NCBI RefSeq assembly: GCF_018130765.1 | Contig: NZ_JAFCJZ010000008.1 | Span: 124,001 to 188,000, forward strand | Reading direction: 5' to 3' | Source of the DNA: Bradyrhizobium iriomotense | GTDB taxonomy: Bacteria; Pseudomonadota; Alphaproteobacteria; Rhizobiales; Xanthobacteraceae | DNA length: 64,000 bases | In this document: in pieces, positions 41,527-51,154 of the stretch | Layout: every line of letters starts with the position of its first letter | Position numbering within the stretch: position 1 is the stretch's first letter | The notes under the pieces: model-generated | Database searches by the model: none | Told to the model about the DNA's origin: nothing | Seen by the model: the letters and a program-made list of their open reading frames with translations, nothing else | Translations under genes and position numbers: made by a program

Positions 41527-44500
41527 GACGCCTCCTTGAGCGCTGCCGCGATCGAATTGCGGCGCGTTCGCCAGAGTGAGGCTTCGTGCAGACGGGTGAA
41601 GCAGGTCTCCATCGCCGCAAGCGCCGCCGGATTTTCGCGGGCCATGAAGGCGCGGACGTCGGCATCGCCGAGCGTCGCATCGTAGTAGAGATCGAACAGA
41701 TGCGGCGGCACGGCGCCGGCCAGATGGGCGAAGGCGGCCATGTGTTCGAGCGTCGCCGTGATCTCGGCGGCGCCACGAAAACCGTGATGCATCATGCCGG
41801 CGATCCAGGCCGGATTGGCCGCGCGCGCGCGGACGACGCACGAAATCTCCTCGGTCAGCGTGCGCGCATGCGGCTGCTCGGGGCGCGTTGCGTCGAGATG
41901 ATAGAGCGATGGCGCGCTCGCGCCGAGATGTGCTGCGGCGGCCGCAATCCCCGCCTCATGCGCAGCGTAGTCGGCCGCGAGCAGGAGATCGGTTTCCGGC
42001 AAGTCCTGGACGTGGACGAAAGCATCGGCCGACGCGAGCCGCTGTTCGATGCCGGCGCGATCGGGCCTGATCTCGCCGTCTGCGGAGAATGCCCAGGACG
42101 ATGCCGACAGCCAAGCTTCGCCGGCGGCGTCGCGCGTCTCGGATGTGAAAGCGTCGGGGATGGCCGACAGACCAACGCCGTATTGTCCGGGACGCGGCGC
42201 GAACACGCGGGAGGTGCGATGGCGATAAGGATTCTCATCGCCCTCGTCGCCGCGCGCCGCGAGCGCTTCGGCAGCAGCGTCGAACAATTGCGCAAGGCCT
42301 GCGAAGACATCGCGGAACAGGCCTGATACCCGCAGCGTGACGTCGATGCGGGGACGGCCGAGCTCGGCCGGCGCGATGATGTCGTAACCGGTGACGCGGC
42401 CGGAGGCGTGATCCCAGCGCGGCGCGAGGCCGGCCAGATGCAGCGCCATCGCAAACTCCTCGCCCGCGGTGCGCATCGTCGCCGAGCCCCAGAGATCGAC
42501 GACGAGGCCCTTCGGCCAATCGCCGTGATCCTGCAAATGACGCCGCAACAGCTCTTCGGCGAGTTTTATCCCCTGCGCATGCGCCGACGGGGTCGGCACC
42601 GCGCGTGGGTCGACGGCAAAGAGATTGCGTCCGGTTGGCAGCACGTCCTGGCGCCCGCGATAGGGCGAGCCTGACGGCCCCGGCGCGACGCGCTGTCCCG
42701 CGAGCGCGGCACGCAGCGCATCCCGCTCCGCCTCTCCACAGGCGCCGCGACCGAATACGTGCAAGCCGTCGCCGAACTGGCTCTCCTTGAGATCGCAGAC
42801 GAAGCGGTCGATGCGCGGAATGGCTTCCGCCGGTGCGGCGGAGGCATCGAGGCCAAGATCGTCCTCGAGGCCCGCGGCGCGCGCTTCGTCGCGGATCGCC
42901 GCGATCAGGCGCTGCCGGCGCGCGGGATCGAGACCATCGGCGGTCGAATATTCGTCGAGGAGGCGTTCGAGGCGGCGCAGGCCTTCCGGCACGGAGGATT
43001 GTTCCAGCGGTGGCGGCAGATGACCGATAGTGATGGCACCGATCCGCCGCTTGGCCTGCGCGGCCTCGCCGGGATCGTTGACGATGAAGGGATAGATGAC
43101 GGGGAGATCGCCGATCAGCGCTTCCGGCCAGCAGCTCGATGATAGCGCCACCGATTTTCCGGGCAGCCATTCCAGCGTGCCATGTGCGCCCATGTGCACG
43201 ACGGCATCAATCCCCTGCCCGCGGAGCCAGAGATAGAACGCGACATAGGCATGGCGCGGCGTGCGGGCCAGATCGTGATAATCGGCATCGCGCGTCGTCG
43301 CATCGCCGCGCTCCGGCTGAACCGCGATGATCGACCTTCCGCACGCGATGCCCGCGAATTGGAACGCACCGTCGCGACAGCTCGGATCATCCTCCGGAGC
43401 GCCCCAGGCTTGCGCGAGATCGTCCTGCAGCGATTGCGACAGACGCGATAGCGCCGCGCGGTACCCTGCAATGCTCCAGGTCAATTTCTGCTTCAGCAAC
43501 GTCTCGCCGAGCGCATGAACCGGCGCGACATCGAAGCCGGCTTCCGCGAGATCGGATACCAGCGCTTCGACCGACGCCAGCGCATCGAGCCCGACCGCAT
43601 GCGCGATCTGGTGCGGTCGGCCCGGATAGTTCGAGAGCACGATCGCAATGCGCTTCTCGACGGCGGGCTTCTCTGCGAGGTGCCGCCAGGCCGCGACGCG
43701 CGCGGCAACGGTTTTCACGCGCTCCTCGTCGGGCCTGTGCGCCAGATGCGAAAACTGCAAATCCGGATCTCGCATCCCGGCCGTCTTGAAGCTCACCACG
43801 CCCGTGAACAGGCGGCCGTCGACCTCGGGCAGCACCACATGCATCGCAAGATCGCCGGGCGAGAGGCCGCGCAGCGATTCCGCCCAGTCCTCACGCCGCG
43901 CCGTCGAGAGCGCCACCTGGAACACCGGGCACTGCGCGGCATCGAACGGCGTGGTGCCGTCGTCACCTACCGCGGAAAACGCCGTCGCGTTGACGATCGC
44001 AGCCGCCGGATTTTGCGCGAGATGCGCGCGCAGCCAATCGGCAACGCCCACGGCCTTCAGCGAGGTGACGAACACGCCATGTGCGTCAAAACCCTTGTCA
44101 CGCAAGGCCGCGATCAGGGCATCGACGGGCCCAGTGTCGGCTGCCGTGAGATAGGAGCGATAGAACGTCACCAGCGCGCGCGGCTTTCCCTCCGCGGCGA
44201 CCGGCGCCGGGATGACGCCGCGCGCGGGATCGTAAAAGCCCATCTCGGGCACCGTCATGTCGCCGACGACCGGGCCTGCGTAAAGCCCGGAGGCGAGTGC
44301 GAGCTGTGCAATGGCGGCCTGCGCTGCGACCGGGCCGCCGGTTTCGCAGAGCACCTTGAGCCGGCGCAGCGTGGAAACTGGCAGCGTCGAATACGTATCC
44401 AGCCGCGTGTCGTCGCGGCCATCGGCCGGCAGCACCGCCAGCACGATGTTGCGGTCCTTCGCAAGTTGCTGCAGGGCCGCGAGCCCGTACTGCCAGTAGG

Positions 44501-44771
44501 ACTCGCCGCCGATCAGGCGCACCAGGATGCCGCGCGCCTGCGACAGCGTGCGCTCGATATAGGTGTCGACCGACAGCGGATGACGCAGTTCCGCGAGATT
44601 GGCGAGCCGCAGCGACGGCAGACTGTCGCGGCCACGCCGCCAGCCCGCCGCAAACGCGGCGAGATCGGAATCCGAGTACGAGAGCACCACGAGATCGGCC
44701 GGGTCCTGGCCGATGTCTCGTGGCGTCGCGGTCTCCTCGAGACCGCGGCTCTCGCGGAAGACGACGTGCAT
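41523..44771 (-). CDS. cobN: aerobic cobaltochelatase subunit CobN
   Basis: A 1082-residue large chelatase subunit (magnesium-chelatase H-like) that inserts cobalt into hydrogenobyrinate a,c-diamide with CobS and CobT. Typical stretches are LVRLIGGESYWQYGLAALQQ, RDGAFQFAGIACGRSIIAVQ, VHMGAHGTLEWLPGKSVALS and LVVDLWGSATMRTAGEE. It is shorter than the roughly 1275 residues of the Pseudomonas denitrificans protein as I recall it. CobS and CobT are not in the window. It overlaps cobW by one base and cobG by four. Confidence 0.94.
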   Translation of the reverse strand: MHVVFRESRGLEETATPRDIGQDPADLVVLSYSDSDLAAFAAGWRRGRDSLPSLRLANLAELRHPLSVDTYIERTLSQARGILVRLIGGESYWQYGLAALQQLAKDRNIVLAVLPADGRDDTRLDTYSTLPVSTLRRLKVLCETGGPVAAQAAIAQLALASGLYAGPVVGDMTVPEMGFYDPARGVIPAPVAAEGKPRALVTFYRSYLTAADTGPVDALIAALRDKGFDAHGVFVTSLKAVGVADWLRAHLAQNPAAAIVNATAFSAVGDDGTTPFDAAQCPVFQVALSTARREDWAESLRGLSPGDLAMHVVLPEVDGRLFTGVVSFKTAGMRDPDLQFSHLAHRPDEERVKTVAARVAAWRHLAEKPAVEKRIAIVLSNYPGRPHQIAHAVGLDALASVEALVSDLAEAGFDVAPVHALGETLLKQKLTWSIAGYRAALSRLSQSLQDDLAQAWGAPEDDPSCRDGAFQFAGIACGRSIIAVQPERGDATTRDADYHDLARTPRHAYVAFYLWLRGQGIDAVVHMGAHGTLEWLPGKSVALSSSCWPEALIGDLPVIYPFIVNDPGEAAQAKRRIGAITIGHLPPPLEQSSVPEGLRRLERLLDEYSTADGLDPARRQRLIAAIRDEARAAGLEDDLGLDASAAPAEAIPRIDRFVCDLKESQFGDGLHVFGRGACGEAERDALRAALAGQRVAPGPSGSPYRGRQDVLPTGRNLFAVDPRAVPTPSAHAQGIKLAEELLRRHLQDHGDWPKGLVVDLWGSATMRTAGEEFAMALHLAGLAPRWDHASGRVTGYDIIAPAELGRPRIDVTLRVSGLFRDVFAGLAQLFDAAAEALAARGDEGDENPYRHRTSRVFAPRPGQYGVGLSAIPDAFTSETRDAAGEAWLSASSWAFSADGEIRPDRAGIEQRLASADAFVHVQDLPETDLLLAADYAAHEAGIAAAAAHLGASAPSLYHLDATRPEQPHARTLTEEISCVVRARAANPAWIAGMMHHGFRGAAEITATLEHMAAFAHLAGAVPPHLFDLYYDATLGDADVRAFMARENPAALAAMETCFTRLHEASLWRTRRNSIAAALKEAS

Positions 44772-45805
44772 CAGATACCTAGTCCTGACCTGATCGCGGC
44801 CTCATCGATGTCGCCGTGCTCACCGATCACGACGAGCCTTGACTGCCTGAGACCTGCACCCCAGGGCTTGTCGAACTGGTGGCGCACGCGCTCGCCCACC
44901 GCTTGCAACAACAGGCGCATCGGCTTGCCCGCGACCGCGATGTAGCCCTTGGCACGCAGCACATTCTGCTCGCGCGCCAGCTTCTGGACCGATGCGACCA
45001 GCGCATTGACATCCAAGACTTCCGGAAGATCGATCACGACGGACGCGAAATCGTCGTGCTCGTGCTCCTCCTCACCATCGTGATGCGAGGGACGCGCGGC
45101 GAGATCGTTCTCGGCGGCAGCACCGAGACCGAGAATGACGCGCGCATCGATCGCGCCGTCGGTGATCGGCAGCATCGGCACGCGGCGCGACATCTCGGCA
45201 GCAATCACAGCCTTGGCGGCTTCGATGCCGGCGCTGCCGGCGAGATCGGCTTTGGTCAGCAGCACGATGTCGGCACAGGCAATCTGGTCCTCGAACACTT
45301 CCGACAGCGGCGTCTCGTGATCGAGATTTTCATCCGCTGCACGCTGTGCTTCCACCGCGTCCGGGTCCGGCGCGAAACGCCCCGCGGCGACGGCTTCGGC
45401 GTCGGCCAACGCGATCACGCCGTCGACCGTGATGCGCGAGCGGATCTCCGGCCAGTCGAATGCCCTCAGCAGCGGTTTGGGCAGCGCAAGCCCCGAGGTC
45501 TCGATCAGGATGTGATCGGGCCGCACCGGCCGCGCCAGCAATTGCTCCATGGTCGGAATGAAATCATCGGCCACGGTGCAGCATATGCAGCCATTGGCGA
45601 GCTCGACAATGTTTTCCTCCGGGCAGTTCGCATCGGCACAGGACTTCAATATTTCGCCATCGACCCCCTCGCTGCCGAACTCGTTGACGAGCACCGCGAG
45701 CTTCTTGCCGTTGGCATTGCTGAGCAGATGCTGGATCAGCGTGGTCTTGCCAGAGCCGAGAAAGCCGGTGACGACCGTGACCGGGACTTTTGCGAGCGAG
45801 TTCAT
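44771..45805 (-). CDS. cobW: cobalamin biosynthesis GTPase/metal chaperone CobW
   Basis: A 344-residue G3E P-loop GTPase. The P-loop is TGFLGSGKTTL, the metal-binding CxCC motif appears as NGCICCTVADD, and base recognition is LLTKADL. A histidine/acid-rich loop (HHDGEEEHEHDD) may hold metal. CobW is thought to deliver cobalt to the chelatase, consistent with its place directly before cobN. It overlaps the DUF1636 gene by four bases. Confidence 0.94.
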   Translation of the reverse strand: MNSLAKVPVTVVTGFLGSGKTTLIQHLLSNANGKKLAVLVNEFGSEGVDGEILKSCADANCPEENIVELANGCICCTVADDFIPTMEQLLARPVRPDHILIETSGLALPKPLLRAFDWPEIRSRITVDGVIALADAEAVAAGRFAPDPDAVEAQRAADENLDHETPLSEVFEDQIACADIVLLTKADLAGSAGIEAAKAVIAAEMSRRVPMLPITDGAIDARVILGLGAAAENDLAARPSHHDGEEEHEHDDFASVVIDLPEVLDVNALVASVQKLAREQNVLRAKGYIAVAGKPMRLLLQAVGERVRHQFDKPWGAGLRQSRLVVIGEHGDIDEAAIRSGLGI

Positions 45806-46176
45806 TCAGCGGCCTCCGGCACGACGGCAATGGGGGGAATGCGGGCAAGCGATTGCTTGCGGAAGATTTCGGGACGGCTACGCCAGGGCACGAGGCCATC
45901 GGGTGCAGCCGCATAGGCCGCGGCGCCTGCGACCACGTCATGCGCATTCGCATCCGACAGGCGACCATAGACATAGGACCAGCGGCCCGGCGCGCTCAGC
46001 GCGACTGAGCAGCCCTGGCTGCATGCAGAGAGGCATTCGACGGGAACCACATTGACACCCTCGGGCACGCCGGCGTCGAGGATCGCACCATGCAGGCGCT
46101 TGCCGGGCGTCGTCTCGCCCTCACCGAGCGTCTGGCCGGCGCGGCAGGTGATGCAGACGTGAAGTGTGACGGTCAT
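45802..46176 (-). CDS. DUF1636 family metal-binding protein
   Basis: A 124-residue small protein, the first gene after the third cobalamin riboswitch. It begins VTLHVCITCRAG, and VECLSACSQGCSVALSA supplies further cysteines, giving a thioredoxin-like 2Fe-2S pattern that is common in this family. The ATG at 46176 has GAAGAGG upstream. Members regularly precede cobW in rhizobial clusters; a role as an Fe-S or cobalt-handling partner is plausible but unproved. Confidence 0.85.
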   Translation of the reverse strand: MTVTLHVCITCRAGQTLGEGETTPGKRLHGAILDAGVPEGVNVVPVECLSACSQGCSVALSAPGRWSYVYGRLSDANAHDVVAGAAAYAAAPDGLVPWRSRPEIFRKQSLARIPPIAVVPEAAE

Positions 46177-46284
46177 CGCCTCTTCCAGGATAAATAGCGG
46201 GAGGCGATGAGGCGCGCGGACCATTCTCCTGAAGGCCCGCTTCCCCGTCGCGGAACACCCCGTCCGCCGGTCCAAAACTCGTCC

Positions 46285-46480
46285 GCGCTGGCAGGTCTCC
46301 CGGCTTGCGGAGCAGGGTCTCGCCCTTCGATCCCCGCCTTCCCGATTCCCGCGGGAATCAGTGGCTTCGGGCATCTCTCCGGTCACGGTCGCGGGGGCGG
46401 CTGCATTTTGGGCCCAAATCTTGCCGATTCGGACCCTATCGCATTCCCTCTTCGCCTGTCATAGGACAGGAACCAACGCC
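46285..46480 (-). promoter_or_regulatory. cobalamin riboswitch (AdoCbl), upstream of the main cob operon
   Basis: On the minus strand the order is GGTTCCTGTCC (5' end near 46474), AAGAGGGAATGCG, CAGCCGCCCCCGCGACCGTG, GCCACTGATTCC, CGGGAAGGC, and the B12 box CAAGCCGGGAGACCTGCC at 46306-46290. It precedes the DUF1636 gene by about 110 bases and probably controls the long coupled chain from it to cobJ, and possibly on to cobA. The opposite strand holds the cobO promoter region. Confidence 0.92.
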
Positions 46481-46532
46481 GGGCCACCATTTGCCCCCGG
46501 CCGCCTCTTGTCAAGCCGAAGGACCGGGTACG

Positions 46533-47168
46533 ATGACGCCTGAACCGGATACCCAAACAGCTGAGGAAACCGACGCCCGGCACGCCCAGAAAATGGCGAA
46601 GAAGAAGGCCGCCCGCGACAAGATCATGGCGACCAAGAGCGGCGAAAAGGGCCTCATCATCGTCCATACCGGCGCCGGCAAGGGCAAGTCCTCCTCCGCC
46701 TTCGGCATGATTGTTCGCTGCGTCGCCCATGGCTTCCCCTGCGCGGTCGTGCAGTTCATCAAGGGCGCCTGGGATACCGGCGAGCGGCGCCTGCTCACCG
46801 GCCATTTCGGTGACCTCTGCCAGTTCCACGCCATGGGCGAAGGCTTTACCTGGGAGACGCAAGACCGTGCCCGTGACATCGCCGCCGCCCGCGCCGGCTG
46901 GGAGAAGGCCAAGGAGCTGATCCTCGATTCCAATTTGCGCATGGTCGTGCTCGATGAGATCAACATCGCGCTGCGCTACGACTATCTCGACATCGCCGAG
47001 GTGGTCGAATTCCTGAGGACGCAGAAGCCGCCGATGACGCACGTCGTGCTCACCGGCCGCAACGCCAAGGACGAGCTGATCGAGATCGCCGACCTCGTCA
47101 CCGAGATGACGCTGGTGAAGCATCCGTTCCGCTCCGGCATCAAGGCGCAGGCCGGCGTCGAGTTCTGA
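46533..47168 (+). CDS. cobO: cob(I)yrinic acid a,c-diamide adenosyltransferase
   Basis: A 211-residue adenosyltransferase of the CobA/CobO/BtuR family that attaches the adenosyl group to cobalt. The P-loop is [15 protein letters not shown], followed by [14 protein letters not shown] and [15 protein letters not shown]. The ATG at 46533 has AAGGA about 10 bases upstream; a longer open frame would enter the antisense of the riboswitch and is rejected. cobQ follows 5 bases after its stop. Confidence 0.95.
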   Translation: MTPEPDTQTAEETDARHAQKMAKKKAARDKIMATKSGEKGLIIVHTGAGKGKSSSAFGMIVRCVAHGFPCAVVQFIKGAWDTGERRLLTGHFGDLCQFHAMGEGFTWETQDRARDIAAARAGWEKAKELILDSNLRMVVLDEINIALRYDYLDIAEVVEFLRTQKPPMTHVVLTGRNAKDELIEIADLVTEMTLVKHPFRSGIKAQAGVEF

Positions 47169-47173
47169 ATTCG

Positions 47174-48622
47174 ATGGCACGCGCGCTGATGATCCAGGGG
47201 GCCGGCTCGGACGTGGGCAAATCGCTCATCGTCGCCGGCCTCGCGCGCGCCTTCACGCGCCGTGGCCTGCGCGTGCTCCCGTTCAAGCCGCAGAACATGT
47301 CGAACAATGCCGCCGTCACCGTCGATGGCGGCGAGATCGGTCGCGCCCAGGCGCTGCAGGCACTCGCGGCCGGCGTCGAGCCGCACACCGACATGAATCC
47401 GGTGCTGCTGAAGCCAGAGACCGATGTCGGCGCGCAGGTCGTTGTTCACGGCAAGCGCATTGCGACTGCCCGGGCACGCGAATATGCGGCGATGAAGCCG
47501 TCGCTGATGGGCGCGGTGCTGGAGAGCTTTGAGCGGCTGAAGGCGCGCTCTGATCTGGTGCTGGTCGAAGGCGCCGGCAGCCCGGCCGAGGTGAATCTGC
47601 GCAAGGCCGACATCGCCAATATGGGCTTTGCGCGCAAGGCCGACGTGCCGGTGGTGCTGGTCGGCGATATCGACCGCGGCGGCGTCATCGCCCAGCTCGT
47701 CGGCATCAAGACGGTGATCGACCCTGATGATGCCGCGATGATCCAGGGCTTTGTCATCAACAAGTTCCGCGGCGATCCCTCGCTGTTCGACGACGGCTAC
47801 AAGCTGATCGAAGCCAAAACTGCTTGGCGCGGCCTCGGCGTGCTGCCCTGGTTTCCACGCGCCGGCGAGCTGCCGGCCGAGGATGCACTGGGCCTCAGCG
47901 ATGCGCGCAAGCCGGGCCAATGCAAGATCGCGTGCCTTGCGCTGTCGCGGATCGCCAATTTCGACGATCTCGATCCGCTCAAGCTCGAGCCCGGCGTCGA
48001 TCTCGTGATGGTACGTCCAGGCGAAGCCATTCCCGGCGATGTCCGCCTTGTCATCATCCCCGGCTCAAAATCCACCCGCGGCGATCTCGCCTTCCTGCGC
48101 GCGCAGGGCTGGGACATCGATCTGCTCGCGCATCACCGCCGTGGCGGCCATGTGCTCGGCCTCTGCGGCGGCTATCAGATGCTCGGGCGTAGCGTCGCCG
48201 ATCCTGACGGCATCGAAGGCCCTGCGGGCGACACGCCGGGCCTCGGGCTTCTCGATGTCGAGACGGTGATGAGCCCGCAGAAGACGCTGACGCGCGTGAC
48301 GGCCATGCATGCCGCCACCGACCAGCCGATCGAGGCTTACGAAATCCATATCGGCCGCACCGACGGGCCCGATCGCGCCCATCCGTTCGCCCGCTTGAAC
48401 GGCGAGCCGGAAGGCGCGATCTCCCGGGATGGGCGCGTGCAGGGCAGCTATCTGCACGGCCTCTTCACGTCGGATGATTTCCGCAGGGCGTATCTGGCGA
48501 AGCTCGACATTCCCGCGGGCGAAGAGCCCTATCACATCAGGGTCGAGAGCGCGCTGGAGGCGCTCGCCGACCACATCGAAAAGCATCTCGACGTCGAAGG
48601 CCTGCTCGCGCTAGCGCGCTAG
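47174..48622 (+). CDS. cobQ: cobyric acid synthase
   Basis: A 482-residue glutamine-dependent amidase of side chains b, d, e and g. The nucleotide loop is [20 protein letters not shown], followed by [15 protein letters not shown]. The C-terminal amidotransferase domain has the cysteine in [13 protein letters not shown] and the histidine in [11 protein letters not shown]. It is downstream of cobO in the same unit and is convergent with cobD, the two ends overlapping by 12 bases. Confidence 0.95.
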   Translation: MARALMIQGAGSDVGKSLIVAGLARAFTRRGLRVLPFKPQNMSNNAAVTVDGGEIGRAQALQALAAGVEPHTDMNPVLLKPETDVGAQVVVHGKRIATARAREYAAMKPSLMGAVLESFERLKARSDLVLVEGAGSPAEVNLRKADIANMGFARKADVPVVLVGDIDRGGVIAQLVGIKTVIDPDDAAMIQGFVINKFRGDPSLFDDGYKLIEAKTAWRGLGVLPWFPRAGELPAEDALGLSDARKPGQCKIACLALSRIANFDDLDPLKLEPGVDLVMVRPGEAIPGDVRLVIIPGSKSTRGDLAFLRAQGWDIDLLAHHRRGGHVLGLCGGYQMLGRSVADPDGIEGPAGDTPGLGLLDVETVMSPQKTLTRVTAMHAATDQPIEAYEIHIGRTDGPDRAHPFARLNGEPEGAISRDGRVQGSYLHGLFTSDDFRRAYLAKLDIPAGEEPYHIRVESALEALADHIEKHLDVEGLLALAR

Positions 48623-49576
48623 GGCCTCGGCAAGGCGCGACCATTCAGCTTCGTTGCCCGGAAGCCCGAGCCGCAACCATGCGGGCTTCTGCACGAAGAC
48701 GCGCGACCAAATATGGCCGCGCGCGAGCTTGTCCTGTGCGGCCAGTGCGTCAGGCGTCTCGTAGAGACGAAACAGCGGCGTGCCGCCAACGAGCGTCCAG
48801 CCTTGCGACTGCACCATCGCGTCGAGCCGCATGCTGTCGCGCTCAAGACGCGCCGAGGTGGTCTCAGTCCAGGCATCGTCACGCAACGCGCGGCAGCCGA
48901 TTGCGATCGCCGCTCCCGAGACCGGCCATGGGCCCGATGCCGCCGCGAGCTTGGCGATATCGGCCGCACTCCCGATCGCGAACCCTAGCCGCAGTCCGGC
49001 AAGTCCGTAAAACTTCCCGAAGGAGCGCAGGATCATCAGTCCCGGCCGATCCGCGTCCGGTGTCAGCGACAGATGCGGTACGGCATCGGCAAAACTCTCG
49101 TCGACGACGAGACGGCCGACGCGCGGCAGCAATGCAAGCAAATCATTGGGCGTATGGCACCGACCATCGGGGTTATTGGGATTGACGACGATGGCGAGGT
49201 CTGCGCCTGCCAGTGCATCAAAGTCCGTGACCTCTTCAACATCCCAACCCGCGGCCAAGAGGACGCCCGCATATTCGTTATAAGTCGGCGCGAGGATGCG
49301 GGCGCGGCCGGGTGGCGCAAGTTGCGGCAGCAGCTGAATGGCGGCTTGCGCGCCGCCAAGCGCGACGATCGGAGCATTCGTACGGTACGCATGCCGTGCC
49401 GCCAGATGCAGTGCCTCGATCTCGGAACGCGACGGCAACGCGTTCCACGCGCGCGCGCTCACCTCACCCACGGGATAAGGCACCCGGTTGATTCCTGTCG
49501 AGAGATCGATCCAGTCCTCGGCGCGGCCGCCAAACCGCTGCTGGGCCAGATCGAGATTTCCACCGTGCTCGCGCAT
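48611..49576 (-). CDS. cobD: L-threonine-O-3-phosphate decarboxylase
   Basis: A 321-residue PLP enzyme (CobC in Pseudomonas denitrificans naming) making (R)-1-amino-2-propanol phosphate for the aminopropanol linker. The PLP lysine is in [17 protein letters not shown], and the family start [27 protein letters not shown] and [10 protein letters not shown] are clear. The ATG at 49576 ([10 protein letters not shown]) was chosen by fit to the family. It follows cbiB by 11 bases. Confidence 0.93.
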   Translation of the reverse strand: MREHGGNLDLAQQRFGGRAEDWIDLSTGINRVPYPVGEVSARAWNALPSRSEIEALHLAARHAYRTNAPIVALGGAQAAIQLLPQLAPPGRARILAPTYNEYAGVLLAAGWDVEEVTDFDALAGADLAIVVNPNNPDGRCHTPNDLLALLPRVGRLVVDESFADAVPHLSLTPDADRPGLMILRSFGKFYGLAGLRLGFAIGSAADIAKLAAASGPWPVSGAAIAIGCRALRDDAWTETTSARLERDSMRLDAMVQSQGWTLVGGTPLFRLYETPDALAAQDKLARGHIWSRVFVQKPAWLRLGLPGNEAEWSRLAEALAR

Positions 49577-49587
49577 GCCCTGTTCTT

Positions 49588-50529
49588 TCACGCGAAGGCC
49601 AGGATCGCAAGCAGGCCGGCGAGCAGCAGCATGGCGCGGCGGTACAGCATCAGTCCTTCGCCGATATCGGCGGGATGCGGATCGTGCGCGCCTTCGTTGA
49701 GCCAGGGCTCCTTCGTGACGCTGCCATGATAGATGCGGGGGCCGCTGAGCCGCACACCAAGCGCGCCCGCCATCGCCGCTTCCGGCCAGCCGGCATTGGG
49801 CGAGCGATGACGGCGCGCATCGCGCGTCATGCATGAGAGCGCCTCGGATCGCCTTGGCGCGAGCAGCACGAACAGAAACCCGGTTAGGCGCGCCGGAATG
49901 AAGTTGGCGACATCGTCGATGCGTGCCGCGGCCCAGCCGAAGGCCTCGTGCCGCTCGCTGCGATGGCCGATCATGGAGTCCAGCGTGTTGATGGCCTTGT
50001 AGCCGAGAATACCAGGCAGGCCGAACAGTGCGCCCCAGAACACCGGCGCCACGATGCCGTCGGAAGCGTTCTCGGCGAGGCTTTCGATCACCGCACGTGC
50101 AATGCCGGCTTCATCGAGCGCCGCGGGATCGCGGCCGACGATGCGCGAGACCGCCTCGCGTGCAGCGGCGATGTCGCCGGCCTGCAAGGGCTTCGTGACG
50201 GCGGCAACGTGATCATGGAGCGAGCGCAGCGCGACCAGCGGCCAGGCGAGCACGCCGACCAGCACGATCTGGATCCAGCCCGAAGCCAGTAAGGACTGAA
50301 GCATCCAGCCAACTGCGACGGAGAGCGCAATCACCAAAAGCGCTCCCGCAACACCTGCAGCGCGTCGAAGTGCCGGCGGATCGGAGGCGCGATTCCAGCC
50401 GGTATCGATCGCACCGATCAGCCGGCCCAGCCACGTCACGGGGTGCCCGATGCGGGCGAACAGCCATGACGGCCAGCCCAGAAAGGCATCCACCGCCATC
50501 GCCACTGCCATCGCGCCCGCAAAACCCAC
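49588..50529 (-). CDS. cbiB: adenosylcobinamide-phosphate synthase
   Basis: A 313-residue inner-membrane enzyme (CobD in Pseudomonas denitrificans naming) that joins aminopropanol phosphate to cobyric acid. It has several hydrophobic segments and the conserved ARIGHPVTWLGRLIGA, VIESLAENASDGIVAPVFW and KAINTLDSMIGHRSERHEAFG. The GTG at 50529 has an excellent GGAGG 5-9 bases upstream. It is divergent from cobU, leaving about 120 bases for both promoters. Confidence 0.95.
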   Translation of the reverse strand: MGFAGAMAVAMAVDAFLGWPSWLFARIGHPVTWLGRLIGAIDTGWNRASDPPALRRAAGVAGALLVIALSVAVGWMLQSLLASGWIQIVLVGVLAWPLVALRSLHDHVAAVTKPLQAGDIAAAREAVSRIVGRDPAALDEAGIARAVIESLAENASDGIVAPVFWGALFGLPGILGYKAINTLDSMIGHRSERHEAFGWAAARIDDVANFIPARLTGFLFVLLAPRRSEALSCMTRDARRHRSPNAGWPEAAMAGALGVRLSGPRIYHGSVTKEPWLNEGAHDPHPADIGEGLMLYRRAMLLLAGLLAILAFA

Positions 50530-50650
50530 CTGTACCTCCTGTCCCGCCCCTGTTGCGCAAAGCGAGGGGCGAGCGCAAGCCCCCGGCGGCCTGATTTCGG
50601 CTTTGTCTTTGGCCCCGTTTGGTGATTAGTGCTGCCGACAGGAGACCTTC

Positions 50651-51154
50651 ATGGCCGTCATTCTGATCACCGGCGGAGCGCGATCGGGCAAAAGCACGCG
50701 GGCGGAAGCGCGTGCGCGCGCCTTTCCGGGGCAGCCTGTCTATGTCGCGACGGCTGAGGCGCTCGATCGCGAAATGGAAGCGCGCATCGCCGGGCACCGC
50801 GCGCGCCGTGGAACCGGCTGGATCGAGCGCGAGGTGCCGCTGGATCTCGTGCCCGCTCTGCTCGCAACCGACGGCGACGGCGCAAGGCTGGTGGACTGCC
50901 TGACGCTGTGGCTCTCCAATTTGATGCACGCCGAGCGCGACTGGGAGCGTGACGTGAGAGAGCTTGCCGGCGCCCTGCCCCGCCTCAACAGCCCCGTTGT
51001 CTTCGTCACCAACGAAGTCGGCCTCGGCATCGTGCCGGCCAATGCGCTGGCGCGCAGCTTCCGCGACGCCGCCGGGATCATGAACCAGATCATCGCTGGC
51101 GTCGCCGATGAGGTCGAGTTCGTCGTCGCCGGCCTGCCGATGAAGCTGAAATGA
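50651..51154 (+). CDS. cobU: bifunctional adenosylcobinamide kinase / adenosylcobinamide-phosphate guanylyltransferase
   Basis: A 167-residue enzyme (CobP in Pseudomonas denitrificans naming) that phosphorylates adenosylcobinamide and attaches GMP. The P-loop is ITGGARSGKSTRAE, the guanylylated histidine is in GHRARRG, and LVDCLTLWLSNL and VFVTNEVGLGIVPANAL are conserved. ATGA overlap with cobS indicates coupled translation. It starts the plus-strand unit cobU-cobS-bluB. Confidence 0.95.
   Translation: MAVILITGGARSGKSTRAEARARAFPGQPVYVATAEALDREMEARIAGHRARRGTGWIEREVPLDLVPALLATDGDGARLVDCLTLWLSNLMHAERDWERDVRELAGALPRLNSPVVFVTNEVGLGIVPANALARSFRDAAGIMNQIIAGVADEVEFVVAGLPMKLK

Noticed and set aside
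46305..46532. Extension of cobO at its N-terminus by about 76 codons
   Set aside because: The extra stretch is the reverse strand of the cobalamin riboswitch, and a good ribosome site precedes the ATG at 46533.
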